A DNA stretch of 6,953 nucleotides from an uncultured Flavobacteriales bacterium (GCA_938003665.1 CALKYI010000320.1:1-6953); one strand, 5' to 3'; shown: positions 1 through 6,760, numbered from the stretch's first letter. The notes: generated by a model from the letters alone, not told the origin. Translations and numbers: made by a program.

Positions 1-115
1 GCTGGTCCTGCTGGTCTTGCTGGTCCTGTTGGTCTTGCTGATCCTGCTGGTCCTGCTGGTCCTGCTGGTCCTGTTGGTCTTGCTGATCCTGCTGGTCCTG
101 CTGGTCTTGCTGTTG
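1..115 (-). repeat. In-frame 9-bp tandem repeat encoding (Gln-Gln-Asp)n, nested in a 45-bp repeat
   Basis: On the minus strand, 38 codons encode Q, then twelve QQD units, then Q at the edge; the tract may continue past the window. Above the 9-bp unit lies a 45-bp period: 50-94 and 5-49 agree at 44 of 45 bases, including the rare GAT and the mixed CAA/CAG choices. An 18-bp piece of a further copy (95-112) is identical to the matching part of 5-20 plus its neighbours in the 45-bp phase. All unit changes keep frame, so copy-number variation would alter tail length rather than switch the gene off. Confidence 0.95.
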
Positions 116-565
116 GCGGAGGGCGTAAGAGAGGTTGTACCGAGCTGCTTCGTTGCGGGGATTGGCGCGCAACGCCGATTTATAGGCCTCAATGGCGTTT
201 TCCAAATCCTGTTCCATCAAGAGTGAATTCCCAATGTTGTGCCATGCGTCGGAAGTCAGCTGCTCATTGGCCTCCGATTTGATGGCCCGTTGAAAGGCTT
301 GCCGAGCTTCTTGCCCAGATTCCGGATTTTCTAAAAGCGAGCGACCTGCGTTGTAGGCAGATAGCGCGGCGAGGTCCGAATGGCGTTCACCGAGGACGAA
401 AAGGCTGTCGGCATTTTCCTCGCCGGCTTCGAATGCACGGATGCCATCGATGATGCTCGCCTTTGCTTCGTAGTCGTCCGATTGACTCCACGTGCGATTG
501 AAGCATGCCAGCAATGCGGATATGCTGAGCAATAAGGAAAACCGGTTCACCATGTGTTTCATCAT
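1..565 (-). CDS. batC: BatC-like TPR protein, C-terminus cut by window edge
   Basis: Open from an ATG at 565 to the window edge with no stop; 188 complete codons are visible. The ATG overlaps the batB stop (ATGA, 565-562); a second ATG follows immediately and a third lies at residue 5. Residues 1-28 look like an export signal: K3 and R8, then a hydrophobic stretch 9-20, with possible signal peptidase I cleavage after Q28. C21 follows Leu-Leu-Ala, so a lipoprotein signal is an alternative. Residues 66-100 resemble a degenerate TPR, and 106-139 form a near-canonical TPR (W108, G112, L115, A124, Y128, A131, P136), followed by the first helix of another (140-150). From residue 151 the protein becomes pure Gln/Asp. 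TPR proteins occupy the BatC position after two VWA genes in Bacteroidota Bat operons, and the family commonly has a polar low-complexity tail. Inferred role: periplasmic scaffold binding the BatA/BatB complex. A batD gene is expected just beyond the left edge. Confidence 0.85.
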   Translation of the reverse strand, partial: MMKHMVNRFSLLLSISALLACFNRTWSQSDDYEAKASIIDGIRAFEAGEENADSLFVLGERHSDLAALSAYNAGRSLLENPESGQEARQAFQRAIKSEANEQLTSDAWHNIGNSLLMEQDLENAIEAYKSALRANPRNEAARYNLSYALRQQQDQQDQQDQQDQQDQQDQQDQQDQQDQQDQQDQQDQ

Positions 566-1698
566 GCCATGCGCGGTTTAAAGGTGAGGTTCAAGGCGCC
601 TTCTGCCAGAATGAAGAACAGCGCAATCAAGAAAAACCAATGGAAGTGGTGTGTGAAATCGGTATACGCCACCGTTGATGTCTCCGTTTGATTCAGCGAA
701 TTCATGGCGCCGAGGATGGGGGCGATGTTCACAAAACCATTCCCGGCTTGGACGTAGGTGCCATTGCCGGCCTCGGCCACTTGGATCAACGTCGCGTCAT
801 CCAATGCGGTGACAACGGGATTGCCGTCGGCGTCGGTTTTGAAACCACGGCTGCGCCCGAAGCGATCGTACAAGGGAATCGGCGCTCCTGCTGTACCGCC
901 CATGCCCACAGTATGCACCTCAATGCCGAGATCGCGGGCATCTTCCGCTACAGCCACGGCGTCATCTTCATGGTTTTCGCCATCCGTAAAGACCACGACA
1001 ATTTTGGAGGCCGGCGATTCCGGGTCAAATCCCTGGGTGCACACCTCAATCGCTCGCCCCACGGCCGTGCCTTGTACGGGCACAAGGTCGGTGGTAACCC
1101 CGTCGAGGAACAGCTTGAGCGCTCCGTAATCGGTCGTGATGGGGCATTGCACAAAGGCGTCCCCGGCGAAGATGACGAGGCCCATTCGGTCGCCGTCCAG
1201 TGCGTTGACGAGGCGCTGGATGCTCTGCTTGGCCAAATCAATCCGGCTGCTCCCCGTGTCCTCTGCCTCCATGCTCGTGGAGACGTCGAGGGCCACCATC
1301 AAATCCACGCCTTCGCTTTTTACTTCTTTCAATCGTGCACCGACTTTCAAGTCGAGGACGCCAATCAACATGGCGGCAAGGGCCATGCGCCAACAAAAGA
1401 AGCGCCACCCGTGCAATTGAGGACGCCAATGGGGCAACAATTCGGGCCAGAGGTTTTCATCGGCGAGGGTTTTTGCCCAGTGCTGCTTTTGGCGCAGACC
1501 CCACAAAAAGATGGCCAATGAAACGGGGAGTACGAGCAGAATAGCCCACCACGATTCGTTCTCCAGTTGGACATTCGGGGCTATGCGCTTGATGCTGTAA
1601 TACCCGAGGAAGAGGGCAGCCCAGAAAATGACTTCTGCCAATGCCAACGCCACGCCGTTCGCAAACACCTTGAATTTTCGTTGACGAGGAGCGTTCAT
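562..1698 (-). CDS. batB: BatB-like membrane protein with von Willebrand A domain
   Basis: A 378-residue inner-membrane VWA protein. The basic N-terminus is followed by hydrophobic segments at about 15-35, 51-68 and 100-118; the VWA domain spans about 132-325 and a last membrane segment lies at about 353-371. The metal-binding MIDAS set is complete: D138, S140 and S142 in the DxSxS motif, T211 in the loop after VPVQG, and D239 in the FTDGE motif. The positive-inside pattern (R/K at 5-10, 69-76 and 98-104) places the VWA domain in the periplasm; this is inference. The start ATG overlaps the batA stop by 4 bases and its own stop overlaps the batC start by 4 bases, so translation is probably coupled on both sides. 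VWA domains with intact MIDAS bind protein ligands through a divalent metal. Distinguishing BatB from BatA rests on order and on the longer post-MIDAS insert around 265-300. Bat function in aerotolerance or envelope integrity is known only in outline. Confidence 0.9.
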   Translation of the reverse strand: MNAPRQRKFKVFANGVALALAEVIFWAALFLGYYSIKRIAPNVQLENESWWAILLVLPVSLAIFLWGLRQKQHWAKTLADENLWPELLPHWRPQLHGWRFFCWRMALAAMLIGVLDLKVGARLKEVKSEGVDLMVALDVSTSMEAEDTGSSRIDLAKQSIQRLVNALDGDRMGLVIFAGDAFVQCPITTDYGALKLFLDGVTTDLVPVQGTAVGRAIEVCTQGFDPESPASKIVVVFTDGENHEDDAVAVAEDARDLGIEVHTVGMGGTAGAPIPLYDRFGRSRGFKTDADGNPVVTALDDATLIQVAEAGNGTYVQAGNGFVNIAPILGAMNSLNQTETSTVAYTDFTHHFHWFFLIALFFILAEGALNLTFKPRMA

Positions 1699-2774
1699 AT
1701 CAGCGTTCGGATGGCGAATTGACGAAGGAGGAACTCAATAAAAAAGGCCAAAACAGCCGCGATACCGAAGGGCAAGAATTCTTCGGTTTTCTGGTTGTAG
1801 CGCAGCACGTTGAATCGGGTTTTTTCCAATTCATCGATTTCAGTGTAGATGCTCGCGAGTTTCTCGCCATTCGTGGCGCGGAAGTACCGTCCACCGGTGA
1901 GTTTGGCGATGCCACGTAGGACGGTTTCGTCGATTTCAACTTCCACCCAATCGTATTGGAATTGGTTGCCGACTTTGGCCACAGGGCTGCGGGCTTTACC
2001 GATGGTCCCGACACCAATGGTGTAGACGCGGATGTCATTGAGCTTGGCCAATTGGGCCGCATCGAGCGGTTCAATTTTACCGGCATTGTTGACGCCGTCG
2101 GTCAGCAAGATGACCACCTTGCTCTCGGCTTCTGAATCCTTCAGACGATTCACCGCCGTAGCGAGTCCCATGCCCATGGCCGTACCGCCTTCGAGCAAAC
2201 CGGTCTGAAGTTCCCCGATGCCATTCATCACGACCCGCTGGTCGGTGGTCAATGGAATTTGCGTGAAGGCCTCGCCTTCGTAGGCCACAACGCCGATTCG
2301 GTCATTGGGTCGGTCGTTCACAAAGGCCGCCGCGACCTCCTTGGAGGCCTCGAGGCGATTGGGCTCAAAGTCCTTGCTCAACATGGAGGCCGATAAGTCC
2401 ATGCTCAGCACAATGTCGATGCCCTCACGGGTCAAATCCTCCACTGAAGATGACGACTGCGGACGCGCGGCGGCGATGGTCAGCAGCCCGATCGTCAGCG
2501 TGCGCAGTGCGTAGGGGATTTCAGGAATGGATTGAAACCCCATCGTCTTCCAGGTAAGCTGGCTCTCCGGAGACTCCCAACTCCAGACCAATCCGGCAAA
2601 TCCCTGTTGGGATTGCACATGGAGCCGGAGACCGACGTGCACGGCCGCAAGCGCTCCGAGCCACAACAATGCAGGCGTTTCAAATTCAAAATGCTGCCCA
2701 GCGTAAGACAGGCCAATCGCATACACAACGAGGGCAAGGACATGGGGTGTGAGGGTGGCCAGGCTGCGCATCAT
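1695..2774 (-). CDS. batA: BatA-like membrane protein with von Willebrand A domain
   Basis: A 359-residue VWA membrane protein, the first of two paralogues in tandem. Hydrophobic segments are at about 11-26, 34-50 and 90-103, with one C-terminal span at about 335-352. The VWA domain (about 118-315) has a full MIDAS: D126, S128 and S130, then T198 in a GGT turn, then D226 in LLTDG. The stretch around 138-176 (PNRLEASK, then RPNDRIGVV, then PLTTD) is the classic BatA signature. The segment 88-103 preceded by polar and basic residues suggests that the VWA domain faces the periplasm. Two tandem ATG codons begin at 2774; the first forms an ATGA overlap with the stop of the DUF4381-like gene. The stop overlaps batB in the same way. 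It probably forms a complex with BatB, since the two always travel together in this operon type; the partner proteins are inferred. Confidence 0.92.
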   Translation of the reverse strand: MMRSLATLTPHVLALVVYAIGLSYAGQHFEFETPALLWLGALAAVHVGLRLHVQSQQGFAGLVWSWESPESQLTWKTMGFQSIPEIPYALRTLTIGLLTIAAARPQSSSSVEDLTREGIDIVLSMDLSASMLSKDFEPNRLEASKEVAAAFVNDRPNDRIGVVAYEGEAFTQIPLTTDQRVVMNGIGELQTGLLEGGTAMGMGLATAVNRLKDSEAESKVVILLTDGVNNAGKIEPLDAAQLAKLNDIRVYTIGVGTIGKARSPVAKVGNQFQYDWVEVEIDETVLRGIAKLTGGRYFRATNGEKLASIYTEIDELEKTRFNVLRYNQKTEEFLPFGIAAVLAFFIEFLLRQFAIRTLI

Positions 2775-3736
2775 CCTTCCTTGGTTTCAGGGGTGATGGT
2801 AGTGGCTTCCACAAACCGGATGCCCTGTTCAATGACCCGACGGTGGTCGGCCTCTTGCGGCGTCCATTTGGCAAACTTGACCAAGTCGGTCAGTGTGAGC
2901 AGTTCCAAGATGAGTTCTTTCTCATCCGAGCGAATGGGCAAATGCACCAAACCGTTCCGAAGTTCATCCGTTGAGCGTTCGAGGGCCGGGTAGTTGTAGC
3001 GTCGTTCGAAATAGGTGCGGAGTACTTCACTGACCGCAGCGTGGTGCGCCTTGACTTGCCCTTGTTTCCACACGGCTTCTTTTGCGATACGGTCCAACTC
3101 ACGAAGGGCGACAATGTGAGCGGGTTCAAGCGGTGCTGTCGGTGTGGATTCGGCGATCTCCTCCACAGGGCGATTGCGCCACCAACGCACGATGAAGAAC
3201 GTCAGTCCAAGAGCAGCGGCCAAGGCCAAGAACCACGGCAGCCAGCGTTGAAGGCGCTCTTGCCATGACCACTGGACGCGGCGAATGTCAGCATGGCCAG
3301 CGATCTGGCCCGGTTCGCCGGGAGGGGCGAGCAAAACGTTGAGCAACAGAGGGTTGGAGGCGAGGGTGTCGGTGCCCCAGGCCAACAACGCGGGGGGAAT
3401 GGCCAGATAGCCGCTGTCCCAGGCAGTGATCTCGTAGGCACGCTCGATGCGGATGACGGGGTTGCCCTCATCGCTTTCAATGGCCGTTGTGTCGGTGCCC
3501 AATGCCCGCAGGATTTCGAGGCCTCCCGGGATGGTGTCTTGCCAATTTGGCCAAGTAAACTCGCCGGTTCCAGCGGTGACATCGCGGTCGGCTTGAATGC
3601 GCAGCACGGTGGGCTCACCGATGGCAATCACCGACGTGTCGAGCGCCATTTGCACCGCTTGCCCGAGACCCGTCAAAGTCGTAAAGCAGAGCATCATACC
3701 CACGAGGAAGGCCTGTGTATGTGTCCTGTTACCCAC
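2771..3736 (-). CDS. DUF4381/BatD-like membrane protein of the Bat operon
   Basis: A 321-residue protein starting with GTG at 3736, overlapping the DUF58 stop by 8 bases. The GTG start is preferred because it gives a complete signal peptide (R4, hydrophobic 9-26, likely cleavage after the GQA at 25-27); the next in-frame ATG (residue 14) would remove half of it. Residues 28-155 look like a beta-rich periplasmic region similar to the first domain of BatD (short strands, AIGEPTVLRI-type opening, LAIPPALL). One membrane span is at about 165-184, followed by the stop-transfer RWWRNR. The cytoplasmic part (190-321) is helical with conserved-looking stretches around YFERRYNYPALERST (242-256) and DLVKFAKW (284-291), typical of DUF4381-type proteins next to DUF58 and VWA genes. 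It could link the cytoplasmic MoxR/DUF58 pair to the periplasmic VWA proteins (inference). It is much shorter than a full BatD, which usually lies after batC. Confidence 0.75.
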   Translation of the reverse strand: MGNRTHTQAFLVGMMLCFTTLTGLGQAVQMALDTSVIAIGEPTVLRIQADRDVTAGTGEFTWPNWQDTIPGGLEILRALGTDTTAIESDEGNPVIRIERAYEITAWDSGYLAIPPALLAWGTDTLASNPLLLNVLLAPPGEPGQIAGHADIRRVQWSWQERLQRWLPWFLALAAALGLTFFIVRWWRNRPVEEIAESTPTAPLEPAHIVALRELDRIAKEAVWKQGQVKAHHAAVSEVLRTYFERRYNYPALERSTDELRNGLVHLPIRSDEKELILELLTLTDLVKFAKWTPQEADHRRVIEQGIRFVEATTITPETKEG

Positions 3737-4595
3737 GGCGATCGAACAGTTGCATCAAGGGTTGGACATAGGGGCGATCGGTGCAGAGCACCGCTTGGTC
3801 GACGCCGGAACGGGCAAACATGGCTTTCAGCTCGGCCTCGCGAATCTTCTCGCGCTTGGCGTGGGTGCTCCGTGTGGATTTTCGGCCGGTGTAGACCCAT
3901 TTGGTTTGGCCGGATTCCGGATCCTGCACGGGGATCCAACCGATGGAGGGGAGCTTCCGGTCCAGGGGGTCAGTGACGCGGAGCGCTACGAGGTCGTGCT
4001 TTCGCCCTGCCTGACGCAGCGTATGGTCAAACCCGTCGTCCCGGAAGTCGGAAATGAGGAAGGCGATGGTCCGCTTTTTCATGGCGGATAGGAAGTGCTC
4101 CAACGCCGAATTGATGTTGGTGCCCTTGCCCTCGGGCTCTACTTCGATGATCTCCCGGATGATGCGCAAGATGTGGGAGCGGCCTTTTTTGGGCGGGATG
4201 AAGCGTTCGATGCGGTCGCTGAACAGCACGGCGCCCACTTTGTCGTTGTTTCCCATGGCGCTGAATGCCAATACAGCACTGAGCTCTGTGATGAGGTCGC
4301 GCTTGGTCTGCTTGCGCGTTCCGGTTGCATTGGATCCGCTCACATCAAGCAGCAGGAAGACGGTAAGTTCACGCTCTTCCTCAAACACCTTGACGTAGGG
4401 ATGGCCCATGCGCGCCGTGACGTTCCAGTCGATGGTTCGAATCTCATCGCCGTGCTGGTACTCGCGGTTTTCGGAGAACGCCATGCCACGTCCCTTGAAC
4501 GCGCTGTGGTATTCCCCCGAAAAAATCCGGTCGCTCAGCCCGCGGGTTTTCAGTTCAACCCGCCGTACCCGTTGAATCAATTCGGTTGTGTCCAT
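3729..4595 (-). CDS. DUF58 family protein (VWA-like fold), MoxR partner
   Basis: A soluble 288-residue protein with no signal or membrane segment, so cytoplasmic. The DUF58 hallmark is clear at residues 43-72: REYQHGDEIRTIDWNVTAR followed by HPYVKVFEEE. Directly after it comes a VWA-like core with D84, S86 and S88 (DVSGS), T159 in GKGTN and D183 in LISDF, so the MIDAS-like site looks intact. The C-terminus (235-288) is basic then mixed. Three bases separate it from the moxR stop; its own stop lies inside the start of the next gene. DUF58 proteins are almost always encoded beside MoxR ATPases and are thought to be adaptors or clients; the biochemical role in this operon is not known. There is no recognisable Shine-Dalgarno, consistent with coupling to moxR. 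Confidence 0.92.
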   Translation of the reverse strand: MDTTELIQRVRRVELKTRGLSDRIFSGEYHSAFKGRGMAFSENREYQHGDEIRTIDWNVTARMGHPYVKVFEEERELTVFLLLDVSGSNATGTRKQTKRDLITELSAVLAFSAMGNNDKVGAVLFSDRIERFIPPKKGRSHILRIIREIIEVEPEGKGTNINSALEHFLSAMKKRTIAFLISDFRDDGFDHTLRQAGRKHDLVALRVTDPLDRKLPSIGWIPVQDPESGQTKWVYTGRKSTRSTHAKREKIREAELKAMFARSGVDQAVLCTDRPYVQPLMQLFDRRG

Positions 4596-4598
4596 GCA

Positions 4599-5669
4599 TC
4601 AAGGCACCTGCACGTTGTCCATGATTTCGGTGACGATCTGCTCGGTGCTGATGTTTTCAGCCTCTGCCTCAAACGTCAAGCCAATGCGGTGGCGCAACAC
4701 GTCCAATGCGACGGCACGCACATCTTCCGGTGTCACATATCCGCGGTGGTTGAGGAATGCGTGGGCTTTGGAGGCAACGCCCAAACCGATGCTCGCACGT
4801 GGTGACGCGCCAAAATTTATCAGTTGGGTGAGGTGACCCATCCCGTACTGTCCGGGTTCGCGCGTGGCAAATACGAGGTCCACGATGTAGCGCTCGATTT
4901 TTTCGTCGAGGTAGATTTCCTTGACCAGTTTGCGCGCTTCAATGATGTCTTCTGGCTTCACCACTTGCGTGGGCTTGGGTAAGCCGCCCGGCGTCAGATT
5001 CGCTCGGACAATTTGCTGCTCTTCCGATTTGCTTGGGTAACCGATGACCACCTTGAGCAGGAATCGGTCCACTTGGGCTTCTGGCAATGGGTAGGTGCCT
5101 TCTTGCTCCACTGGGTTCTGCGTAGCGAGGACCAAAAAGGGTTCGGGCAAAGGGTATGAATCCGGGCCGATGGTCACCTGGCGTTCCTGCATCGCCTCCA
5201 GCAGGGCGCTTTGCACCTTAGCTGGGGCCCGGTTGATCTCGTCGGCTAAAACGAAGTTGGCGAACACGGGGCCTTTTTTTACCGAAAAGGCCTCGGACTT
5301 CTGGTTGTAGATCATGGTGCCCACGAGGTCGGCGGGCAGCAAGTCCGGTGTGAATTGAATGCGGCTGAATTCGGCGGCAATGGATTCCGAAAGGCTTTTG
5401 ATGGCCAGGGTCTTGGCCAGCCCGGGGACGCCTTCGAGCAGCACGTGTCCGTTGCCAAGAAGGCCGATGAGCAAGCGGTCGACCATGCCGGCCTGGCCGA
5501 CAATGACCTTGCCCAATTCCATGCGCAAGAGATCGACAAATTGGCTCGCTTTGCCGATGCGTTCATTCAACGCGCGAATGTCAGGCGCTGCAGATGAGTT
5601 GACCGCCGGTTCTGGCGTTTCCACCGGAGCGATGTCCGGGATGATTTCAGGTGTGGATTCTTGGTCCAT
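4599..5669 (-). CDS. moxR: MoxR family AAA+ ATPase
   Basis: A 356-residue cytoplasmic ATPase, first gene of the Bat operon. The Walker A is G80-VPGLAK-T87, the Walker B is FVLADEIN (139-146), sensor 1 is N185 in ATQNP, R202 in VDRFL is a candidate arginine finger, and sensor 2 is R291 in GASPRAS. The lid domain (about 240-345) ends with the YVTPEDVRAVALDVLRHRI element usual in MoxR. Residues 1-30 are an unusual acidic, proline-rich leader before the AAA+ core. The start ATG at 5669 is kept because the next internal Met (residue 50) would cut the conserved helix before VIVGQ. MoxR ATPases act as chaperones in protein-complex assembly or metal-centre maturation, with VWA proteins as partners. 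A divergent 99-base spacer upstream holds the likely operon promoter. Confidence 0.96.
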   Translation of the reverse strand: MDQESTPEIIPDIAPVETPEPAVNSSAAPDIRALNERIGKASQFVDLLRMELGKVIVGQAGMVDRLLIGLLGNGHVLLEGVPGLAKTLAIKSLSESIAAEFSRIQFTPDLLPADLVGTMIYNQKSEAFSVKKGPVFANFVLADEINRAPAKVQSALLEAMQERQVTIGPDSYPLPEPFLVLATQNPVEQEGTYPLPEAQVDRFLLKVVIGYPSKSEEQQIVRANLTPGGLPKPTQVVKPEDIIEARKLVKEIYLDEKIERYIVDLVFATREPGQYGMGHLTQLINFGASPRASIGLGVASKAHAFLNHRGYVTPEDVRAVALDVLRHRIGLTFEAEAENISTEQIVTEIMDNVQVP

Positions 5670-5687
5670 AAGATTCAGTCCGTTGTG

Positions 5688-5719
5688 TTTGACGACGACG
5701 TCTTGCGAATATACCTTTC
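5688..5719 (+). promoter_or_regulatory. Candidate Bacteroidota-type promoter for the pyrophosphohydrolase gene
   Basis: A TTTG (5688-5691) is followed after 20 bases by TACCTTTC (5712-5719), one mismatch from TAnnTTTG. The spacing fits the -33/-7 arrangement described for Bacteroidota. It would give a leader of roughly 40-45 bases before the ATG at 5769. No convincing Shine-Dalgarno precedes that ATG. Confidence 0.4.
5706..5713 (-). promoter_or_regulatory. Candidate -7 element for the moxR-bat operon
   Basis: TATATTCG on the minus strand matches the Bacteroidota -7 consensus TAnnTTTG except at one base. It lies about 37 bases before the moxR ATG. No TTG is found at the expected upstream distance, so the call is weak. 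It overlaps the plus-strand candidate promoter. Confidence 0.25.
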
Positions 5720-5768
5720 GGTTGAGCCTCCGGTTGGGTGCACTTCATAAAATCATGTTAAAGAGCCA

Positions 5769-6185
5769 ATGAACACGAAAAAACACAACTTCGCCACGAT
5801 CATCGATTGCGTTCGGGAATTCCACGACGCGTTTGGAATTGCCAATGGAGAATCGCCTCAGGGTCAACTGGATGAAGGCACCGTACGCTTGCGCCACCGC
5901 TTGATGGCTGAGGAGACGGAAGAATACCTAGAAGCCGCGCTGGCGGGCGATGCGGTTGAAGTCGCGGATGCACTCGGCGACCAATTGTACATCCTCTGCG
6001 GGACCATTTTGAGCCATGGGATGCAGCACGTCATTGAGGAGGTGTTCATGGAAATTCAGTCCTCGAACATGAGTAAGTTGGGAGCCGATGGCCAGCCCAT
6101 TTACCGCGAAGACGGCAAAGTCATGAAGGGCCCTCATTATTTCCGGCCCAACATTGCGGCCATCCTTGAAGCCGTAGAAGCCTGA
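5769..6185 (+). CDS. All-alpha NTP pyrophosphohydrolase (MazG/HisE-like)
   Basis: A complete 138-residue protein. The metal-binding motif of the all-alpha NTP pyrophosphohydrolase superfamily is visible: an EExxE helix at E48-E52 (LMAEETEEYLEA), then E64 and D67 with D71 in EVADALGDQLYIL. The C-terminal half (IQSSNMSKLGADGQPIYRED, then KGPHYFRPNIAAIL) matches the single-domain phosphoribosyl-ATP pyrophosphohydrolase-like group rather than the two-domain MazG. Family members hydrolyse nucleoside triphosphates to monophosphate and pyrophosphate, often as house-cleaning of abnormal nucleotides; histidine biosynthesis (HisE) is less likely as no his gene is nearby. The substrate cannot be told from sequence. 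The stop shares one base with the next start (TGATG), so the two genes are probably co-translated. Confidence 0.85.
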   Translation: MNTKKHNFATIIDCVREFHDAFGIANGESPQGQLDEGTVRLRHRLMAEETEEYLEAALAGDAVEVADALGDQLYILCGTILSHGMQHVIEEVFMEIQSSNMSKLGADGQPIYREDGKVMKGPHYFRPNIAAILEAVEA

Positions 6186-6706
6186 TGCTCGATCGCTTCT
6201 TTTACCGTTCGCTTGAGGCGGCGAAACAGGGCCGGGTGTTCTGGCTCAACGCGGTATTCAAAAGAATCCTGCCGTTCAATGCCCCGCACGGCATTCGCGT
6301 GCTCGCGTTCAGCGATGAAGAAGTTCGGGTGGCGCTGCCCGACCGTCGAGCCAACCGCAACCACCTCAAAGGAACCCATGCGTGTGCTATAGCGACGGCC
6401 TGTGAGTTCTGCTCGGGACTGGCGGTGCTTGCCCAATTCGACATGAAGGACTACCGCCTCATCATGAACCGGTTGGAAGTGGATTACCTGCGCCGGCCGG
6501 TCAAAGGCGGATGTGTGGCCAAGGCCGACATTTCGCCCAATCTCCGGGAAGAAGTGCAGCAGCTGATTTCTTCCTCCTCCGATGGTGCCGCCCGTTTCGT
6601 GATGCCTTCCGTCCTGCTCGATGCTTCCGGCGAAACGGTTGCACGTGCTACGGTTCACTGGCACGTGAAGGCCTGGAATGATGTGAAATACAAGCCCACG
6701 GCTTGA
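6185..6706 (+). CDS. DUF4442 hotdog-fold protein, possible thioesterase
   Basis: A complete 173-residue protein without signal or membrane segments. The segment 58-80 (RNHLKGTHACAIATACEFCSGLA) matches the DUF4442/PaaI-like hotdog core, where an Asn or His followed by GT precedes the long central helix; strands follow at about 92-100, 108-116, 136-144 and 150-162, as expected of a hotdog fold. Related proteins are acyl-CoA thioesterases or uncharacterised. I see N59, H60 and T64 as candidate active-site neighbours but no assigned catalytic residue. Two cysteines flank the helix (C67, C73) and C76 follows. It starts at the TGATG junction with the pyrophosphohydrolase gene, so it is probably in the same transcript. 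The substrate is unknown. Confidence 0.75.
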   Translation: MLDRFFYRSLEAAKQGRVFWLNAVFKRILPFNAPHGIRVLAFSDEEVRVALPDRRANRNHLKGTHACAIATACEFCSGLAVLAQFDMKDYRLIMNRLEVDYLRRPVKGGCVAKADISPNLREEVQQLISSSSDGAARFVMPSVLLDASGETVARATVHWHVKAWNDVKYKPTA

Positions 6707-6752
6707 GGTTGGAAACTCCTTCAGGGCCGGAGCTTCTGAGTATTTCCGGTCG

Positions 6753-6760
6753 TATCTTTA
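6753..6760 (+). promoter_or_regulatory. Candidate -7 element for thrS
   Basis: TATCTTTA differs from TAnnTTTG only at the last base. It sits 25 bases before the thrS ATG, so the leader would be about 20 bases and would carry the AGGAGG site. No clear TTG lies about 20 bases upstream. It lies in the 79-base spacer after the DUF4442 gene. Confidence 0.35.

Noticed and set aside
1..115. CRISPR array
   Set aside because: Units are 9 bp without spacers and continue the batC reading frame.
17..226. Plus-strand open frame rich in Leu/Val that looks like a membrane peptide
   Set aside because: It is the antisense of the Gln/Asp repeat and TPR region of batC; the hydrophobicity is produced by reading CTG/GTC units.
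688..1521. 277-codon plus-strand open frame opposite batB
   Set aside because: It lies wholly antisense to a VWA gene with intact motifs; no domain is recognisable, and long antisense frames are common at this GC content.
3293..3976. 227-codon plus-strand open frame across the DUF4381-like/DUF58 junction
   Set aside because: It is antisense to two real genes, composition is Gly/Arg-rich and no family is recognised.
6137..6664. 175-codon minus-strand open frame opposite the DUF4442 gene
   Set aside because: The plus-strand gene has a recognisable hotdog core and a coupled start; the antisense frame has no domain signature.
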